From Nakamurella deserti (GTDB taxonomy: Bacteria > Actinomycetota > Actinomycetes > Mycobacteriales > Nakamurellaceae): a stretch of 64,000 bases of DNA. Under the pieces are notes generated by a model. That model was not told the DNA's origin, ran no database searches, and saw nothing but the letters and a program-made list of their open reading frames with translations. Numbering within the stretch: position 1 is the stretch's first letter; each line of letters starts with the position of its first letter. The stretch is from the NCBI RefSeq assembly GCF_003260015.1, contig NZ_QCXS01000002.1, positions 620,001 to 684,000 of the forward strand. The letters run 5' to 3'. This document shows positions 34,455 to 43,317 of the stretch, piece after piece. Made by a program: the position numbers and the translations under genes.

Positions 34455-36272
34455 TCAGCCGGCCGGTACCGCCGGCGCCCGCCGGGATCGCCGGCGCCAC
34501 CGGAGCACCAGGGCGACCACGATCACGGCAACCGACCCGGACACCGAGACCGCCTGCCAGAACCGTGATCCCAGGTAGTCGCCCAGGCCCGGCCCGGACA
34601 CGGCGGTGAGGACGGCGTCCGGGGTCAGCAGGGCCGCGGCAGGCTTGGCGGTGCCGTCGGCGGCGACCACCCCCCGCGCGCCGGTGGTGGGTGAGTCCAC
34701 CACGGCCGCCGTGCTGAGCCGACCGACCCCGTCGGCCCGGGCCGCCGACAGCACCTCGGCCAGCGTCGCCGCCTGGGCCGCCGGCGTCCGGGGGGCCGGA
34801 CCCCAGCCACCGTCGGTGGCGGGCCCCGCGGAGACCCACGACAGCGGTCGCCCGTCGGCGGCCGCCGTCATCGGGGCCACCGTCGCGGCCAGCTCGTCCG
34901 GGTCCGTCCCGTCCACCCGCAGCGACACCAGGTCGACCAGTCCCACCATCGCGGGGTCGGTCGCGCCGGCCAGGTCGGGCCAGGTGATCGTCACCGGCGT
35001 CGCCGGGTCGAGGCCGTGCAGCCGGGTCGCCGCGATCACCAGGAACGCCCGGACGTCGGTCGCGGTGGCCCCGGCGGCGCGCCGGCCGTCGGGGTCGTCC
35101 ATCAGGTCCCACGCGGTCAGCGCGGGACTGTCGCGCACCACGGAGACGATCCGCTGCAGGTGACGGTCCGCGCCCGCCCACGTGGCGGGGGAGAGATCGG
35201 CCAGCCCGTCGAACAGCACCGGCACCACGCCGATGCCGGCCGCCTGCGCCTGGGCGAGGACCGTCGCGAGATTGTCCAGCGCGGCGTCGGTCGGGTCAGC
35301 GCCCCCCATCGCCGCGTAGTCGATCGGCACCCGCACCGCGGTCAGCCCCAGCTCGACGGCCCGGCGGAGGACGTCGCCGACGGCGGTCACCTCGGCGGGT
35401 GTCCAGTGGCCGTCGGGAGCGGGGGCAGGCGCGGCGGTGCCGGTGCCGGTGCCGGTGCCGGTGCCGGTGCCGGTGGGCGGTTCCGCGGTCCCGCCGGGAA
35501 CGGCGGTGGTCGCGGGGACGACGACCCCGGCGCCGTCGACGCCCAGAGTGGCGTCCCAGCGGTCCGGCCGGAACTCCGCGGCCCGGAACTCCGGCGCCTC
35601 GACCGGCTCCCGCGGGTCGGCGCCGGTGACCGAGGTGATGACCGTGTCGTCGGCGGTCGTGGTGCGCACCGTGACGACGCCGCCGTCCCCGCCGCGGCGC
35701 AACTGGTCGATCCGCCAGTACCCGTCCACCAGCGCCATCACCACGTCGTACCGCTCGTGCGTGACCAGGACGGTCTGCGTGTCGCCGCTGCGGACCGTGC
35801 GGGCGAGTGCGGCGTCACCGTCGGTGAAGGCGACGGTGCCACCGTCCAGCGCGTAGAACTGCAGGGTCAGCTCATGACCGAGATCGAAGGTGGCGACGGC
35901 GGAGTCACGGGGCGTCGCGAGCACCTGGGCACGGGCCCGGGCGGTGAAGGTGTCGGTCAGCGGCTCGTCGGAGCCGGTGGTCTGCAGGTGGCCGAGGGCG
36001 GCCCACGCGCGGATGTAGGCGGCCTCGACGAGCGTCCGGTTGGCGGGCTCGAGCTGACGGTCCCGCGTCCAGGCGTCGGGCTCCCACCGCACGAGGTGCT
36101 GCGCGTCCGGCGGCAGCGTGGCCACCTCGTGGAGTGCGGACGCGCTGTCGGCGCCCTGGGAGGCCTGCAGGACGAAGCGGCCGGCCACGACCACGGCACC
36201 CAGCGCCACGACGGCCCCGAGGACCAGGACCAGCTGCGCGACCAGCCGCTTGGCCCGGATGCGGCTGATCAT
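34455..36272 (-). CDS. Membrane-anchored protein: NTF2-like domain plus degenerate GH-A-like TIM barrel
   Basis: 605 residues. A first helix (residues 11-34) anchors the N-terminus. Residues 45-200 look NTF2/SnoaL-like (TRDRQLEPANRTLVEAAYIR, GYWRIDQL). A (Gly-Thr)6 linker at about 268-280 is encoded by a hexamer repeat. Residues 290-530 fit a TIM barrel of the GH5 type (LTAVRVPIDYAAM, GIGVVPVLFDG). The expected acid/base 'NEP' reads WDLMDDPDG, and the expected nucleophile strand reads LSWVSAGPATDGG, so both catalytic glutamates appear absent. A C-terminal helix (about 571-592) ends in RWRRRSRR. I infer a glycan-binding or scaffold role. Last gene of the operon; ATGA overlap with the one before. 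Confidence 0.7.
   Translation of the reverse strand: MISRIRAKRLVAQLVLVLGAVVALGAVVVAGRFVLQASQGADSASALHEVATLPPDAQHLVRWEPDAWTRDRQLEPANRTLVEAAYIRAWAALGHLQTTGSDEPLTDTFTARARAQVLATPRDSAVATFDLGHELTLQFYALDGGTVAFTDGDAALARTVRSGDTQTVLVTHERYDVVMALVDGYWRIDQLRRGGDGGVVTVRTTTADDTVITSVTGADPREPVEAPEFRAAEFRPDRWDATLGVDGAGVVVPATTAVPGGTAEPPTGTGTGTGTGTGTAAPAPAPDGHWTPAEVTAVGDVLRRAVELGLTAVRVPIDYAAMGGADPTDAALDNLATVLAQAQAAGIGVVPVLFDGLADLSPATWAGADRHLQRIVSVVRDSPALTAWDLMDDPDGRRAAGATATDVRAFLVIAATRLHGLDPATPVTITWPDLAGATDPAMVGLVDLVSLRVDGTDPDELAATVAPMTAAADGRPLSWVSAGPATDGGWGPAPRTPAAQAATLAEVLSAARADGVGRLSTAAVVDSPTTGARGVVAADGTAKPAAALLTPDAVLTAVSGPGLGDYLGSRFWQAVSVSGSVAVIVVALVLRWRRRSRRAPAVPAG
35435..35470. repeat. Hexanucleotide repeat (CGGTGC)6 inside a coding region
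   Basis: Six perfect copies of CGGTGC plus a partial copy, encoding a Gly-Thr run on the minus strand. Gain or loss of copies would keep frame and change linker length by two residues per copy. Confidence 0.8.
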
Positions 36273-37504
36273 CCGACGTCGACCGTGGTCGTGGTGCCCA
36301 GGACGGTCACCGCGGCGGTGACCGGTCCGGACAGTGCCGCCACCGGCAGCGACACGGTGCCGCTGCCGTCGACCAGCCCGACGGACGCCTGCACGTCGTT
36401 GCGCCGCAGGTCGCTCAGCGTCACGGTGGCGACCGTGCCGTCCGGGACGAAGGTGCCCCCCGTGCGGTTCACCGGGCCCACCGTGACCACCAGACCCCGC
36501 TCGTCGGCGGCGATGTCGACCGGGACCGTGGCCACCACCGACGGGAAGTCCAGCGTCAGCGGCGCCGCGGTGGAGGTGCCCCGCGAGAACGCGGTCAGCG
36601 TCACCGTTCCCGGCGCGGTGGGGGCCTGCACCGACAGTTCGGCGACGCCGGAGATGGTGACCGCCGACGACCGGGAGCGACCGCCGGGGCCCTCCCACTC
36701 CACCGTCACCAGCGTGCCGTCGGGCTGCACGTTGCCGAAGCGGTCGGCCAGCACCGACGTCCGCACCGTCACCAGGGCCTGGCCGTCCGCGCCCAGCCGG
36801 GCGGGCAGCGTCGGGTCCACCGCCGCCAGGGTGAAGGGCAGCGGTGGCCCGGCGACCTCGTCGAGACTGACCTGCTGGCCGGTCACGGTGTCGTCGGGTC
36901 CGGTCCGCAGCCAGACCGCCCCCCGGCCGGCCACGGTCCCCGACGTGAGCTCGAGCCAGCCCAGCAGGTGACGCACCTCGGTGCTCCCGGTGCTCGTGGT
37001 GCCCGTCGGGTCACGGTGCACCACGGTCACCGCCGACCCCTCGGCCACGGCGTTGCCCCAGCGGTCCACCGGCAGCGCCACCACCATCGACCGGTCGGCG
37101 GCGTCGGCGACGATGGAGCGGGCGCCGACGACCGGCAGCAACGGGCCGACGGCCGGACCCGGCAGGACGGCGACCGAACCCGTGGCCGACCGTCCACCGG
37201 ACTCGGCGATCACGGTGAGCGTGCCCGCCGCCTGGCTCAGCGCCGACTCCAGCGCGAACGTCGCCGCCCCGCCGGTGGTGGCGGCCGTGCGGACGACGGT
37301 GCCCAGGGAGCCGATCACGGTGAGCGTCACCGTGCCGTCGACCCCCGTAACGGTGACCGGCAGCCCGGTGCCCGCGGTCAGCTCGCCCGGCAGCTCGACG
37401 ACCGGGCCGTCGGACCGGTCGACCGCCGCGACGGCCGCGCCGCCGGCGGGGGCCGGCAGTGCGAGCAGCAGCGCGGCCACCAGCGACAGGACGGAGCGGC
37501 GCAC
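36269..37504 (-). CDS. Secreted Ig-like beta-sandwich protein
   Basis: 411 residues from GTG 37504. A signal peptide (RRSVLSLVAALLLALPAPAG) is followed by three or four beta-sandwich units (for example GLPVTVTGVDGTVTLTVIG, GVAELSVQAPTAPGTVTLTA, VSLPVAALSGPVTAAVTVL). These resemble invasin/Big-1-like Ig modules, and there is no enzyme motif or wall anchor. It lies in the polysaccharide operon: one base separates its start from the upstream stop, and its stop overlaps the next start by four bases. A structural or accessory role at the cell surface with its two membrane-protein neighbours is inferred. Confidence 0.7.
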   Translation of the reverse strand: MRRSVLSLVAALLLALPAPAGGAAVAAVDRSDGPVVELPGELTAGTGLPVTVTGVDGTVTLTVIGSLGTVVRTAATTGGAATFALESALSQAAGTLTVIAESGGRSATGSVAVLPGPAVGPLLPVVGARSIVADAADRSMVVALPVDRWGNAVAEGSAVTVVHRDPTGTTSTGSTEVRHLLGWLELTSGTVAGRGAVWLRTGPDDTVTGQQVSLDEVAGPPLPFTLAAVDPTLPARLGADGQALVTVRTSVLADRFGNVQPDGTLVTVEWEGPGGRSRSSAVTISGVAELSVQAPTAPGTVTLTAFSRGTSTAAPLTLDFPSVVATVPVDIAADERGLVVTVGPVNRTGGTFVPDGTVATVTLSDLRRNDVQASVGLVDGSGTVSLPVAALSGPVTAAVTVLGTTTTVDVG

Positions 37505-37505
37505 C

Positions 37506-40500
37506 TCAGCCGCCCCGGATGAAGGCGGTGGCCAGCAGCGACACCCCGGCGAACCCGGTGTCGGCCGGCAGCGACAGCATCGGGGGCAGGCCGCCGACCG
37601 CGGCGTCCGGCCCGTCGACAGGGGTGTGCGCCGGCCCCGCGAAGCCGGCGGTCGGTACCCCGGACGCGGTGATGCCCGCGGAATCGGCGACGGCGATGCG
37701 GAACGTCGTCGACGACTGTGCGGCGACACTGTGCTCGAGGTAGGCGTGGTCGACCCAGACGAGGTCGCCGGCGGCGTCGGTGTAGCCGAGCAGCAGGTGC
37801 GGGACCGCGGCGGCCACGGCGGTGTCGTTGCGCAGGGACCCGGTGACGAACGAGCCGTCGGCGTTGGTGTCCAGGCGGAGGTCGGTCACCTGCAGACCGC
37901 GCGTCGAGGTGTGGGGGGTGACGACCGCGCGGGCGTAGACCCCGACCGAGGCGACGTCGGCGCCGGGACGGAGCACCAGCGGTGTGATGGTCTGCGGGTC
38001 GAACTCGACCGGTCCCTTGACGTTGGACGTCTTCTGCACCGGCGGGGCGACGGTCAACGCGCCGCCGGTGCCGGTGTCCTTGACCCCGCCGTCGGCCTCG
38101 GTGCCGTAGCTGCCGGTGCCGGCGATGCTCTGGAACTCGATGCGGAACGGGCTGCTCTCGCCGGGCAGCAACTTGTGCACCATCACCTGCGAGGCGTCCC
38201 AGGAGGCGAGCAGCTCACCCTCCGGGTCACGCAGCTGGGCGCTCACGGTGACGTCGGCGGGATCGACGTCGGCGTTGGTGACCTGGCCGATCACCACCCA
38301 CCGGCCGTTCACCAGCATCGAGCGGACCTGGGTCAGGGTCAGCTCCGGCCGGTCCAGGATGTCCGCGGTGGACGTCTCGGTGTTGCCAGGGGTGCGTCGG
38401 CCCAGGGCGAGGAATCCCACCTCGGGACGGCTGGTGAATTCGTCGGGGGCCACCGAGGCGTCGGCGGCGGGCAGATCGATGTACCAGCGGTCGTCCTCCT
38501 GCAGCAGCACCACCTCACCGGTCACCTGGTAGGACTGCAGCGAGGTCAGGTAGTCGGCGGTGGTGGTCAGCACCGTCCGGCCCGGGGAGCTCGCGGTCGG
38601 CACGGCGGTCACCGACGCCAGCTTGGCGAAGGATGCCACGAGCCCACCGTCGCGGCCGAGATCCTTCTGGTACTGCATGAAGTCGGGCCGGGTCCGGGGG
38701 TCCAGCAGCGCCCAGGCGTCGGCGAACCGCCGGAAGTCCAGGTGGTCGTAGTAGTCGGTCACGACCTGTTCGGGGGTGCGCTCCGGCGGGCGCACCAGCA
38801 CCGCGGCCCCGCCGGTCCCCGCGACGGCGAGCACGGCCACCACGGCCAGGGCCTGCAGCCGGCGGCGCCGCCGCGGGATCCGCGCCGCCGACAGGCCGCG
38901 CAGCCGCTCGAGGGTGGGCCGCCACGGCTGCCAGCGGTCGCCGGCACCGGCCGTCGCCGCGGGGACGGCGGCCGCGGCCCCCGTGTGCGGCGCGGACAGC
39001 GGGGCGGCGGCCCGTGCGAGCCGGCGGTCGACGCGACGGCCGGCCGACCGGAGCGGGGCGGTGGTCCATCGCCCGATGCGCCGCCCCCGGCTCGAGATCC
39101 ACCGCAGCCAGCGCCATCCCGGCAGACGCCCGGGTTGCCCGAGGGCGGACCAGAACAGCACGCACAGCGCGAACAGCAACGACGCGGGCGGCACCGTGCC
39201 CCACATCAGCCGCTGCCACAGTGGGGCCTGGTGCGACCCGATGTCCACGGCCAGCGGGGTGACGTCGGCCCGCTCCCACACCTCGATGCCGTTCTCCAGC
39301 GGACCCAGATCCGTCCAGCCGTTGGCGTCCAGCAGCGGGGAGTAGAAGTCGTCGTTGGAGAACACGTACTTCAGGCTGTACCGCTCGGGGACGGCGAGGA
39401 ACTGCTGCAGGGAACCGATCCCGGGGACGCCGGAGTACTTCGCCCCCTCCAGGCGCTCCACCGGCCGCGTGGTGAGCTCGGGGAGCTGGCGGGCCGAGTG
39501 GTAGTTGCCGTCGACGGTGCCGGCGGTGGTGTTGGCGCCGAGCCAGGCCATCTGGTCGCCGAAGCCGAGCGTGAGATACCGCCAGTTGCCGTGGTTGTCC
39601 TTGTCGATGAACGTGGTGATGGGCGTGACGTCGATGGCGGCGGGCTGGAACGCCCGGTAGTGGGTCAGGTTGGCCGCGAACAGGGTGGTCGCCAGGTGGG
39701 CGGCCAGCAGCAGCAGCGGCAGCAGTGCGGCCAGCACCGTCCCCACCTGGCCGACCAGCCAGCGCCGCACGGTGCCGCCGACCACGCTGGCCACGAACCG
39801 TCCGGCCAGCGGCAGGATCGAGATGGTGGCCCAGAAGGTGAACCGGTCCAGCGTCAGGATGTCGTACGCGCCGCCCAGCAGCAGTTTCGGGAACGGGGTG
39901 GTGCCGCCGGTGCCGAAGAACGCGAGCACGCCGAGCGACAGCGCGAGCGGCCACGCCTTCGACGCCAGCCCACGGACGATCGCGTAGGGCAGCACGAGGA
40001 GCGTGGTGCCCCAGGGGATCAGCCAGAAGACCAGTCCGGCGTTGACGTTGACCAGGAAGTTGTCGCGGCTGGCGTGCGGGATGGAGATCTGGGTGATGGG
40101 GTCGCTGCGTGAGTACAGCCAGTAGGGCAGCACCACGGTCAGCAGCGCCATCACCAGCAGCGTCCCGTAGACGCCGGCCCGCAGCACCGCCGGCAGCATC
40201 CGGCGCAGCCGCCGGGCGACCAGGGGCCACAGCAGCCTGCGCCCCACCCGCACCGGATGCCCGGCGGCTTCGTCGGGATGCGGGGTCCGCAGCGCCCCCA
40301 CCACCCCGGAGACCAGCACCGGCCCGAGGAAGAACACCGCCCCGAAGAGCGTCGTGACGTGGTGCCCGGCGGTGGTGGCCATCGTGCAGGCGATGCCGGC
40401 GAGCAGCGCCCGGCGGTCACCGGTGCGCACCCAGCGGTCGGCGAACGGCAGCGAGTTCAGCAGGAAACCCAGCGAGAAGGTGGTGGGCAGCTGCCCGAAG

Positions 40501-41042
40501 ACGTGCACCGTCTCCGCGATCGAGGACGACAGCACCAGCAGGACGGCCGCCCAGCCGGCGGACCGCCGGTCCACCCAGATCATCGACCAGCGGTAGACGC
40601 CGATCGTGAGGTTGAGCAGCGCGCACAGCTGCACGACGACGAACCCGCCGCGCAGCCCGAACACCGCGCTCACCGCGGCGATGGCCTGGTGGCTGCCCGG
40701 CGGGTAGCTCAGCACCGAGAAGCCGGTGTACCAGCGGGTGTCCCAGCTGGAGAACCAGTCGCGCCGGTAGTGGTCGCCGAAGAAGATGTGCACGTAGGCG
40801 TCGTAGGTGCGCTGGTAGCTGCCCGAGAGCAGCAGCGCACCGTGGAACACCAGCACCAGCACCAGGGCCAGCAGCAGCAGCCGGTGCCGGCGGGCGAACC
40901 CGCCGGTCCGGGCGGCGGCCGTGGCGGCACCGTCCGGGCGGGTGCCCGGGACGGCGGCCGGCTCCGGGACGGGAACCCCGTCGGCCGGGGACACCGGCGG
41001 GTCGTCGGGCCGCGTCGGGCGGTCGTCGAGCGTGCGGGTCAC
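37506..41042 (-). CDS. Large GT-C-like polytopic membrane protein with extracytoplasmic NTF2-like and beta domains
   Basis: 1178 residues from GTG 41042. The first helix starts near residue 53. About eleven helices continue to ~residue 460, with an early outer loop DAYVHIFFGDHYRRDWFSSW rich in Asp and aromatics, as in GT-C or PTPS-related membrane proteins that use lipid-phosphate sugars. A ~150-residue outer domain (NWRYLTLGFGDQMAWLG) and another helix follow, then a basic loop. Residues ~728-748 are a further helix, ~755-880 NTF2-like (VTDYYDHLDFRRFADAWALL), and ~885-1178 beta-rich. It overlaps the EEP-hydrolase gene by four bases. It may be a transferase or polymerase of the exported glycan; catalytic residues are not proven. 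Confidence 0.7.
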   Translation of the reverse strand: MTRTLDDRPTRPDDPPVSPADGVPVPEPAAVPGTRPDGAATAAARTGGFARRHRLLLLALVLVLVFHGALLLSGSYQRTYDAYVHIFFGDHYRRDWFSSWDTRWYTGFSVLSYPPGSHQAIAAVSAVFGLRGGFVVVQLCALLNLTIGVYRWSMIWVDRRSAGWAAVLLVLSSSIAETVHVFGQLPTTFSLGFLLNSLPFADRWVRTGDRRALLAGIACTMATTAGHHVTTLFGAVFFLGPVLVSGVVGALRTPHPDEAAGHPVRVGRRLLWPLVARRLRRMLPAVLRAGVYGTLLVMALLTVVLPYWLYSRSDPITQISIPHASRDNFLVNVNAGLVFWLIPWGTTLLVLPYAIVRGLASKAWPLALSLGVLAFFGTGGTTPFPKLLLGGAYDILTLDRFTFWATISILPLAGRFVASVVGGTVRRWLVGQVGTVLAALLPLLLLAAHLATTLFAANLTHYRAFQPAAIDVTPITTFIDKDNHGNWRYLTLGFGDQMAWLGANTTAGTVDGNYHSARQLPELTTRPVERLEGAKYSGVPGIGSLQQFLAVPERYSLKYVFSNDDFYSPLLDANGWTDLGPLENGIEVWERADVTPLAVDIGSHQAPLWQRLMWGTVPPASLLFALCVLFWSALGQPGRLPGWRWLRWISSRGRRIGRWTTAPLRSAGRRVDRRLARAAAPLSAPHTGAAAAVPAATAGAGDRWQPWRPTLERLRGLSAARIPRRRRRLQALAVVAVLAVAGTGGAAVLVRPPERTPEQVVTDYYDHLDFRRFADAWALLDPRTRPDFMQYQKDLGRDGGLVASFAKLASVTAVPTASSPGRTVLTTTADYLTSLQSYQVTGEVVLLQEDDRWYIDLPAADASVAPDEFTSRPEVGFLALGRRTPGNTETSTADILDRPELTLTQVRSMLVNGRWVVIGQVTNADVDPADVTVSAQLRDPEGELLASWDASQVMVHKLLPGESSPFRIEFQSIAGTGSYGTEADGGVKDTGTGGALTVAPPVQKTSNVKGPVEFDPQTITPLVLRPGADVASVGVYARAVVTPHTSTRGLQVTDLRLDTNADGSFVTGSLRNDTAVAAAVPHLLLGYTDAAGDLVWVDHAYLEHSVAAQSSTTFRIAVADSAGITASGVPTAGFAGPAHTPVDGPDAAVGGLPPMLSLPADTGFAGVSLLATAFIRGG

Positions 41043-42022
41043 GATCGGCTCGTCAGCGCCAGTTCCGCGACCAGCCTGCGGTGGTCGCTGCCGGCACTGA
41101 CGGCCTCGTCCACCGACACCACCGCGACGCCGTCGCCGACGAGCACGTGGTCCAGCCGCATGACCGGCACCGTCGGGCCACCCCAGGACGGCCAGGTCGC
41201 GCCGTAGCCGGAACCGGCCTCCAGGAAGGCGTCCCGCTTCCCGGCGGCCAGCACCCGCTGGAAGGGAGCGTGGTCGACGGTGGCGTTGAAGTCGCCCGCC
41301 ATCACCAGGGCGGAACCGGCCGGGGCCGACATCGTGGCCAGCGCCTCCATCTGGGCCAGCCACACGGCGGTGTTCTCGCGGTTGACCGGAGCCACGGCGT
41401 GCACGTCCACCACGCGCACCGGGCCCGCCGCGGTCTGCAGGTCGGCCCGGGTCATCGGGCGGCCGGCCACGTCGAAGGCGCGGCCCCCGGTGATCGGCAG
41501 CCGGGACAGGATCAGGGAGCCGTGGAAGCCCGGCAACGCATTGTCGACGCGTCCGGGATAGGCCGTCCACAGCGGGGTGGTGGCGAGGGTCGCGGCGATC
41601 TCCGGCGTGATCTCCTGGAGCAGGATGACGTCCGCGCCGCTGGCCAGCAGCTCGTCGGCGAGCTCGGGGATCGCCGGGTTGTCCATCAGCACGTTCGCCG
41701 TGACCACCCGCAGGGGCACGGAACCGCCGGGTGCGGGCTGTGGGCCGTGCCAGCCCGTCGCGGCGCCGATCCAGCCGAGCTGGACGACGGTGATCGCGGC
41801 GGCCACCGCCGCCATCACCCGGCGCCGTCGCCACAGCGCCAGCCCGGCCAGCGGCAGCGCCGGCGCGAGCAGGAACACCGCCACCCCCTGCAGGCCGATC
41901 AGCAGCGGGACGTGCTCGGGCCGCACGGCCCGGTTGACCGTGACCAGCGCCAGCGCCGCGGTGAGCGACCAGCCGGCGACCGGACCGACACGCCGCCACC
42001 GGATGCGGCGGCCGGTCGTCAC
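41039..42022 (-). CDS. Endonuclease/exonuclease/phosphatase (EEP) family membrane protein
   Basis: 327 residues from GTG 42022. Three N-terminal helices (about 10-85) place the catalytic domain outside. The EEP fold has its marks in order: VVTANVLMDNP, the metal-binding Glu in VILLQEITPE, VVDVHAVAPVNRE, MAGDFNATVDHAPF, MRLDHVLV and the final His in AGSDHRRLVAEL. Members hydrolyse phosphodiesters in nucleic acids, phospholipids or sugar phosphates. An extracytoplasmic EEP enzyme within a glycan operon could release a lipid-phosphate carrier or act on a phosphate-linked glycan; that is inference. GTGA overlap with the receiver gene upstream. Confidence 0.8.
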   Translation of the reverse strand: MTTGRRIRWRRVGPVAGWSLTAALALVTVNRAVRPEHVPLLIGLQGVAVFLLAPALPLAGLALWRRRRVMAAVAAAITVVQLGWIGAATGWHGPQPAPGGSVPLRVVTANVLMDNPAIPELADELLASGADVILLQEITPEIAATLATTPLWTAYPGRVDNALPGFHGSLILSRLPITGGRAFDVAGRPMTRADLQTAAGPVRVVDVHAVAPVNRENTAVWLAQMEALATMSAPAGSALVMAGDFNATVDHAPFQRVLAAGKRDAFLEAGSGYGATWPSWGGPTVPVMRLDHVLVGDGVAVVSVDEAVSAGSDHRRLVAELALTSRS

Positions 42023-42405
42023 CGCCCTGGTCCGCCGGACATGATGGTGGCCAGGCACTGCTGCAGGGCCCGCGTGCTGATCGGCTTGGTGAGCTGGGCG
42101 TCCACGCGGTGACCCGGGTCGTCGGCCGGGCCGGTGTGCTGGACGACCCCGGTGATGAGCACGAACAGCGGCCGCGGCGCGTGCAACGAGGCCAGCAGGT
42201 CCATCCCGGTGCCGCCCGGCATCGAGTAGTCGCTGAACACGGCGGTGTAGTCGAACTCGGCCAGCAGGGAGCGGGCCGGTGCGACGTCGTCGGCCTCGTC
42301 GACCTCCCAGCCGGACCGGCGCAGCATGTGGGCGAGCACCAGCCGCGACACCGTGTCGTCGTCGACGACCAGCGCGGTCCGGACGTCCCCGGCGGCTGCC
42401 GTCAC
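42019..42405 (-). CDS. Single-domain response regulator of the partner-switch module
   Basis: 128 residues, receiver domain only. LVVDDDTVSRLVL supplies the acidic residues, the phospho-acceptor Asp is in AVFSDYSMPGGTGMD, and the later conserved positions are in VLITGVV and LTKPIS. It overlaps the STAS gene upstream and the EEP gene downstream, each by four bases, so it is firmly part of this operon. With no output domain it must work by protein contact. The divergent hybrid kinase with an HPt domain (49306-52659) is a candidate phosphodonor. Confidence 0.88.
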   Translation of the reverse strand: MTAAAGDVRTALVVDDDTVSRLVLAHMLRRSGWEVDEADDVAPARSLLAEFDYTAVFSDYSMPGGTGMDLLASLHAPRPLFVLITGVVQHTGPADDPGHRVDAQLTKPISTRALQQCLATIMSGGPGR

Positions 42406-42773
42406 GACGTCGCCACGGGGGCCGGCGGGAGGATGGTGAAGACGCGGTCGAACTGGGTCAACCGGAACACCCGGGTCGCGTCGACGGAGCGCGGGCCCAC
42501 CAGGACGACGTCGCCGTCCTGCAATCGGGTCTCGCGGCGGGACCGGACCAACACGGCGAGACCGGCGCTGTCCACGAAGGTCACGTCGGACAGGTCCACG
42601 GTGAGGTGCGGGTACCCGTCGGCGAGCAGACCCGCGAGCGCCTCGTGCAGCTCCGGGGCCGCGACCGCGTCCAGCCGGCCCGCGACCACCGCGGTGGCCG
42701 TGTTCCCGGCGGTCACGGCGGTTGTCACGGTGAGAGGTGCGTGCGACGGCGGGGTCGCGTGCGGTGGGGGCAT
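42402..42773 (-). CDS. STAS-domain anti-anti-sigma-like protein (second of two)
   Basis: 123 residues. A STAS fold with the regulatory serine in TFVDSAGLAVLVRSRR, the site phosphorylated by RsbW/SpoIIAB-type kinases, preceded by HLTVDLSDV. The N-terminal ~15 residues are a Pro/His/Ala tail. ATG 42773 has GGAG 11 bases upstream. In a partner switch the unphosphorylated STAS protein binds the kinase or another client. It lies 57 bases after the ATPase gene and overlaps the receiver gene. Confidence 0.88.
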   Translation of the reverse strand: MPPPHATPPSHAPLTVTTAVTAGNTATAVVAGRLDAVAAPELHEALAGLLADGYPHLTVDLSDVTFVDSAGLAVLVRSRRETRLQDGDVVLVGPRSVDATRVFRLTQFDRVFTILPPAPVATS

Positions 42774-42830
42774 GGAGGCGCTCCGGATGGATCGTCGGTC
42801 GGGCGGGGTCGGTGCGGGGCGGGGCGGGGC

Positions 42831-43283
42831 TCAGGGCGGTGTGGCGGCGGCGCCGGTCTGCGGTGTCCGGTGCAGCTCGAGCACCCAGGTGTTGTGGCCC
42901 TCGGTGCGTCGGTAGTCGACGGTGTCGACCAGCTGCCGGACGATCATCAGACCGTAACCCCGCACCTGGGCCACGCCCGGCACCGGCTCCGGCACGCCGC
43001 TCGGATCGAACGGCGACCCGTCGTCGTGGATCTCGATCCGGACGCGGTCGGCGGTGACGGCACCTCGCAGTCCCAGCGCGGCCCCCGGCGGCAGCCCGGC
43101 GTGGTCGACGACGTTCATGCACACCTCGTGGACCGCGAGTTCCAGTCGGGCGACGAGGGTCTCGGCCTCGGTGGGAGTGGTCGCGGTCAGCAGCGCCCGC
43201 AGCCAGGGCCCGATGTCGCGGACGGCCAGCGGGTTCGCGTCGATGGACAGCGTCGACACCGGGGCACTCATCGGCGCGGTCAC
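42831..43283 (-). CDS. RsbW/SpoIIAB-like serine kinase (HATPase_c)
   Basis: 150 residues. GHKL ATPase boxes are complete: N box LELAVHEVCMNVVDHA, G1 IHDDGSPFDP, G2 RGYGLMIVRQLVDTVDY. Proteins of this kind phosphorylate STAS antagonists on Ser/Thr and sequester a partner, classically a sigma factor. GTG 43283 gives 150 residues; ATG 43271 is an alternative, and neither has a clear ribosome site. It sits between the SpoIIE phosphatase and the second STAS gene, completing a kinase/phosphatase/antagonist set. No sigma factor gene accompanies it. Confidence 0.88.
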   Translation of the reverse strand: MTAPMSAPVSTLSIDANPLAVRDIGPWLRALLTATTPTEAETLVARLELAVHEVCMNVVDHAGLPPGAALGLRGAVTADRVRIEIHDDGSPFDPSGVPEPVPGVAQVRGYGLMIVRQLVDTVDYRRTEGHNTWVLELHRTPQTGAAATPP

Positions 43284-43317
43284 CGGGCGCCGGCCGGGAC
43301 GGTTCGGGTAACGGGGT

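Noticed and set aside
31420-35181. Very long minus-strand open frame (over 1200 codons) opposite the response regulator, kinase and lipoprotein genes
   Set aside because: It is antisense to well-supported genes, has biased Arg/Gly/His composition and no domain; such frames are expected in very high G+C DNA.
36981-40112. Plus-strand open frame of about 1000 codons opposite the GT-C-like and Ig-like genes
   Set aside because: Antisense shadow with low-complexity Arg/Gly/Gln composition and no motif; the minus-strand genes have signal peptides, helices and operon overlaps.
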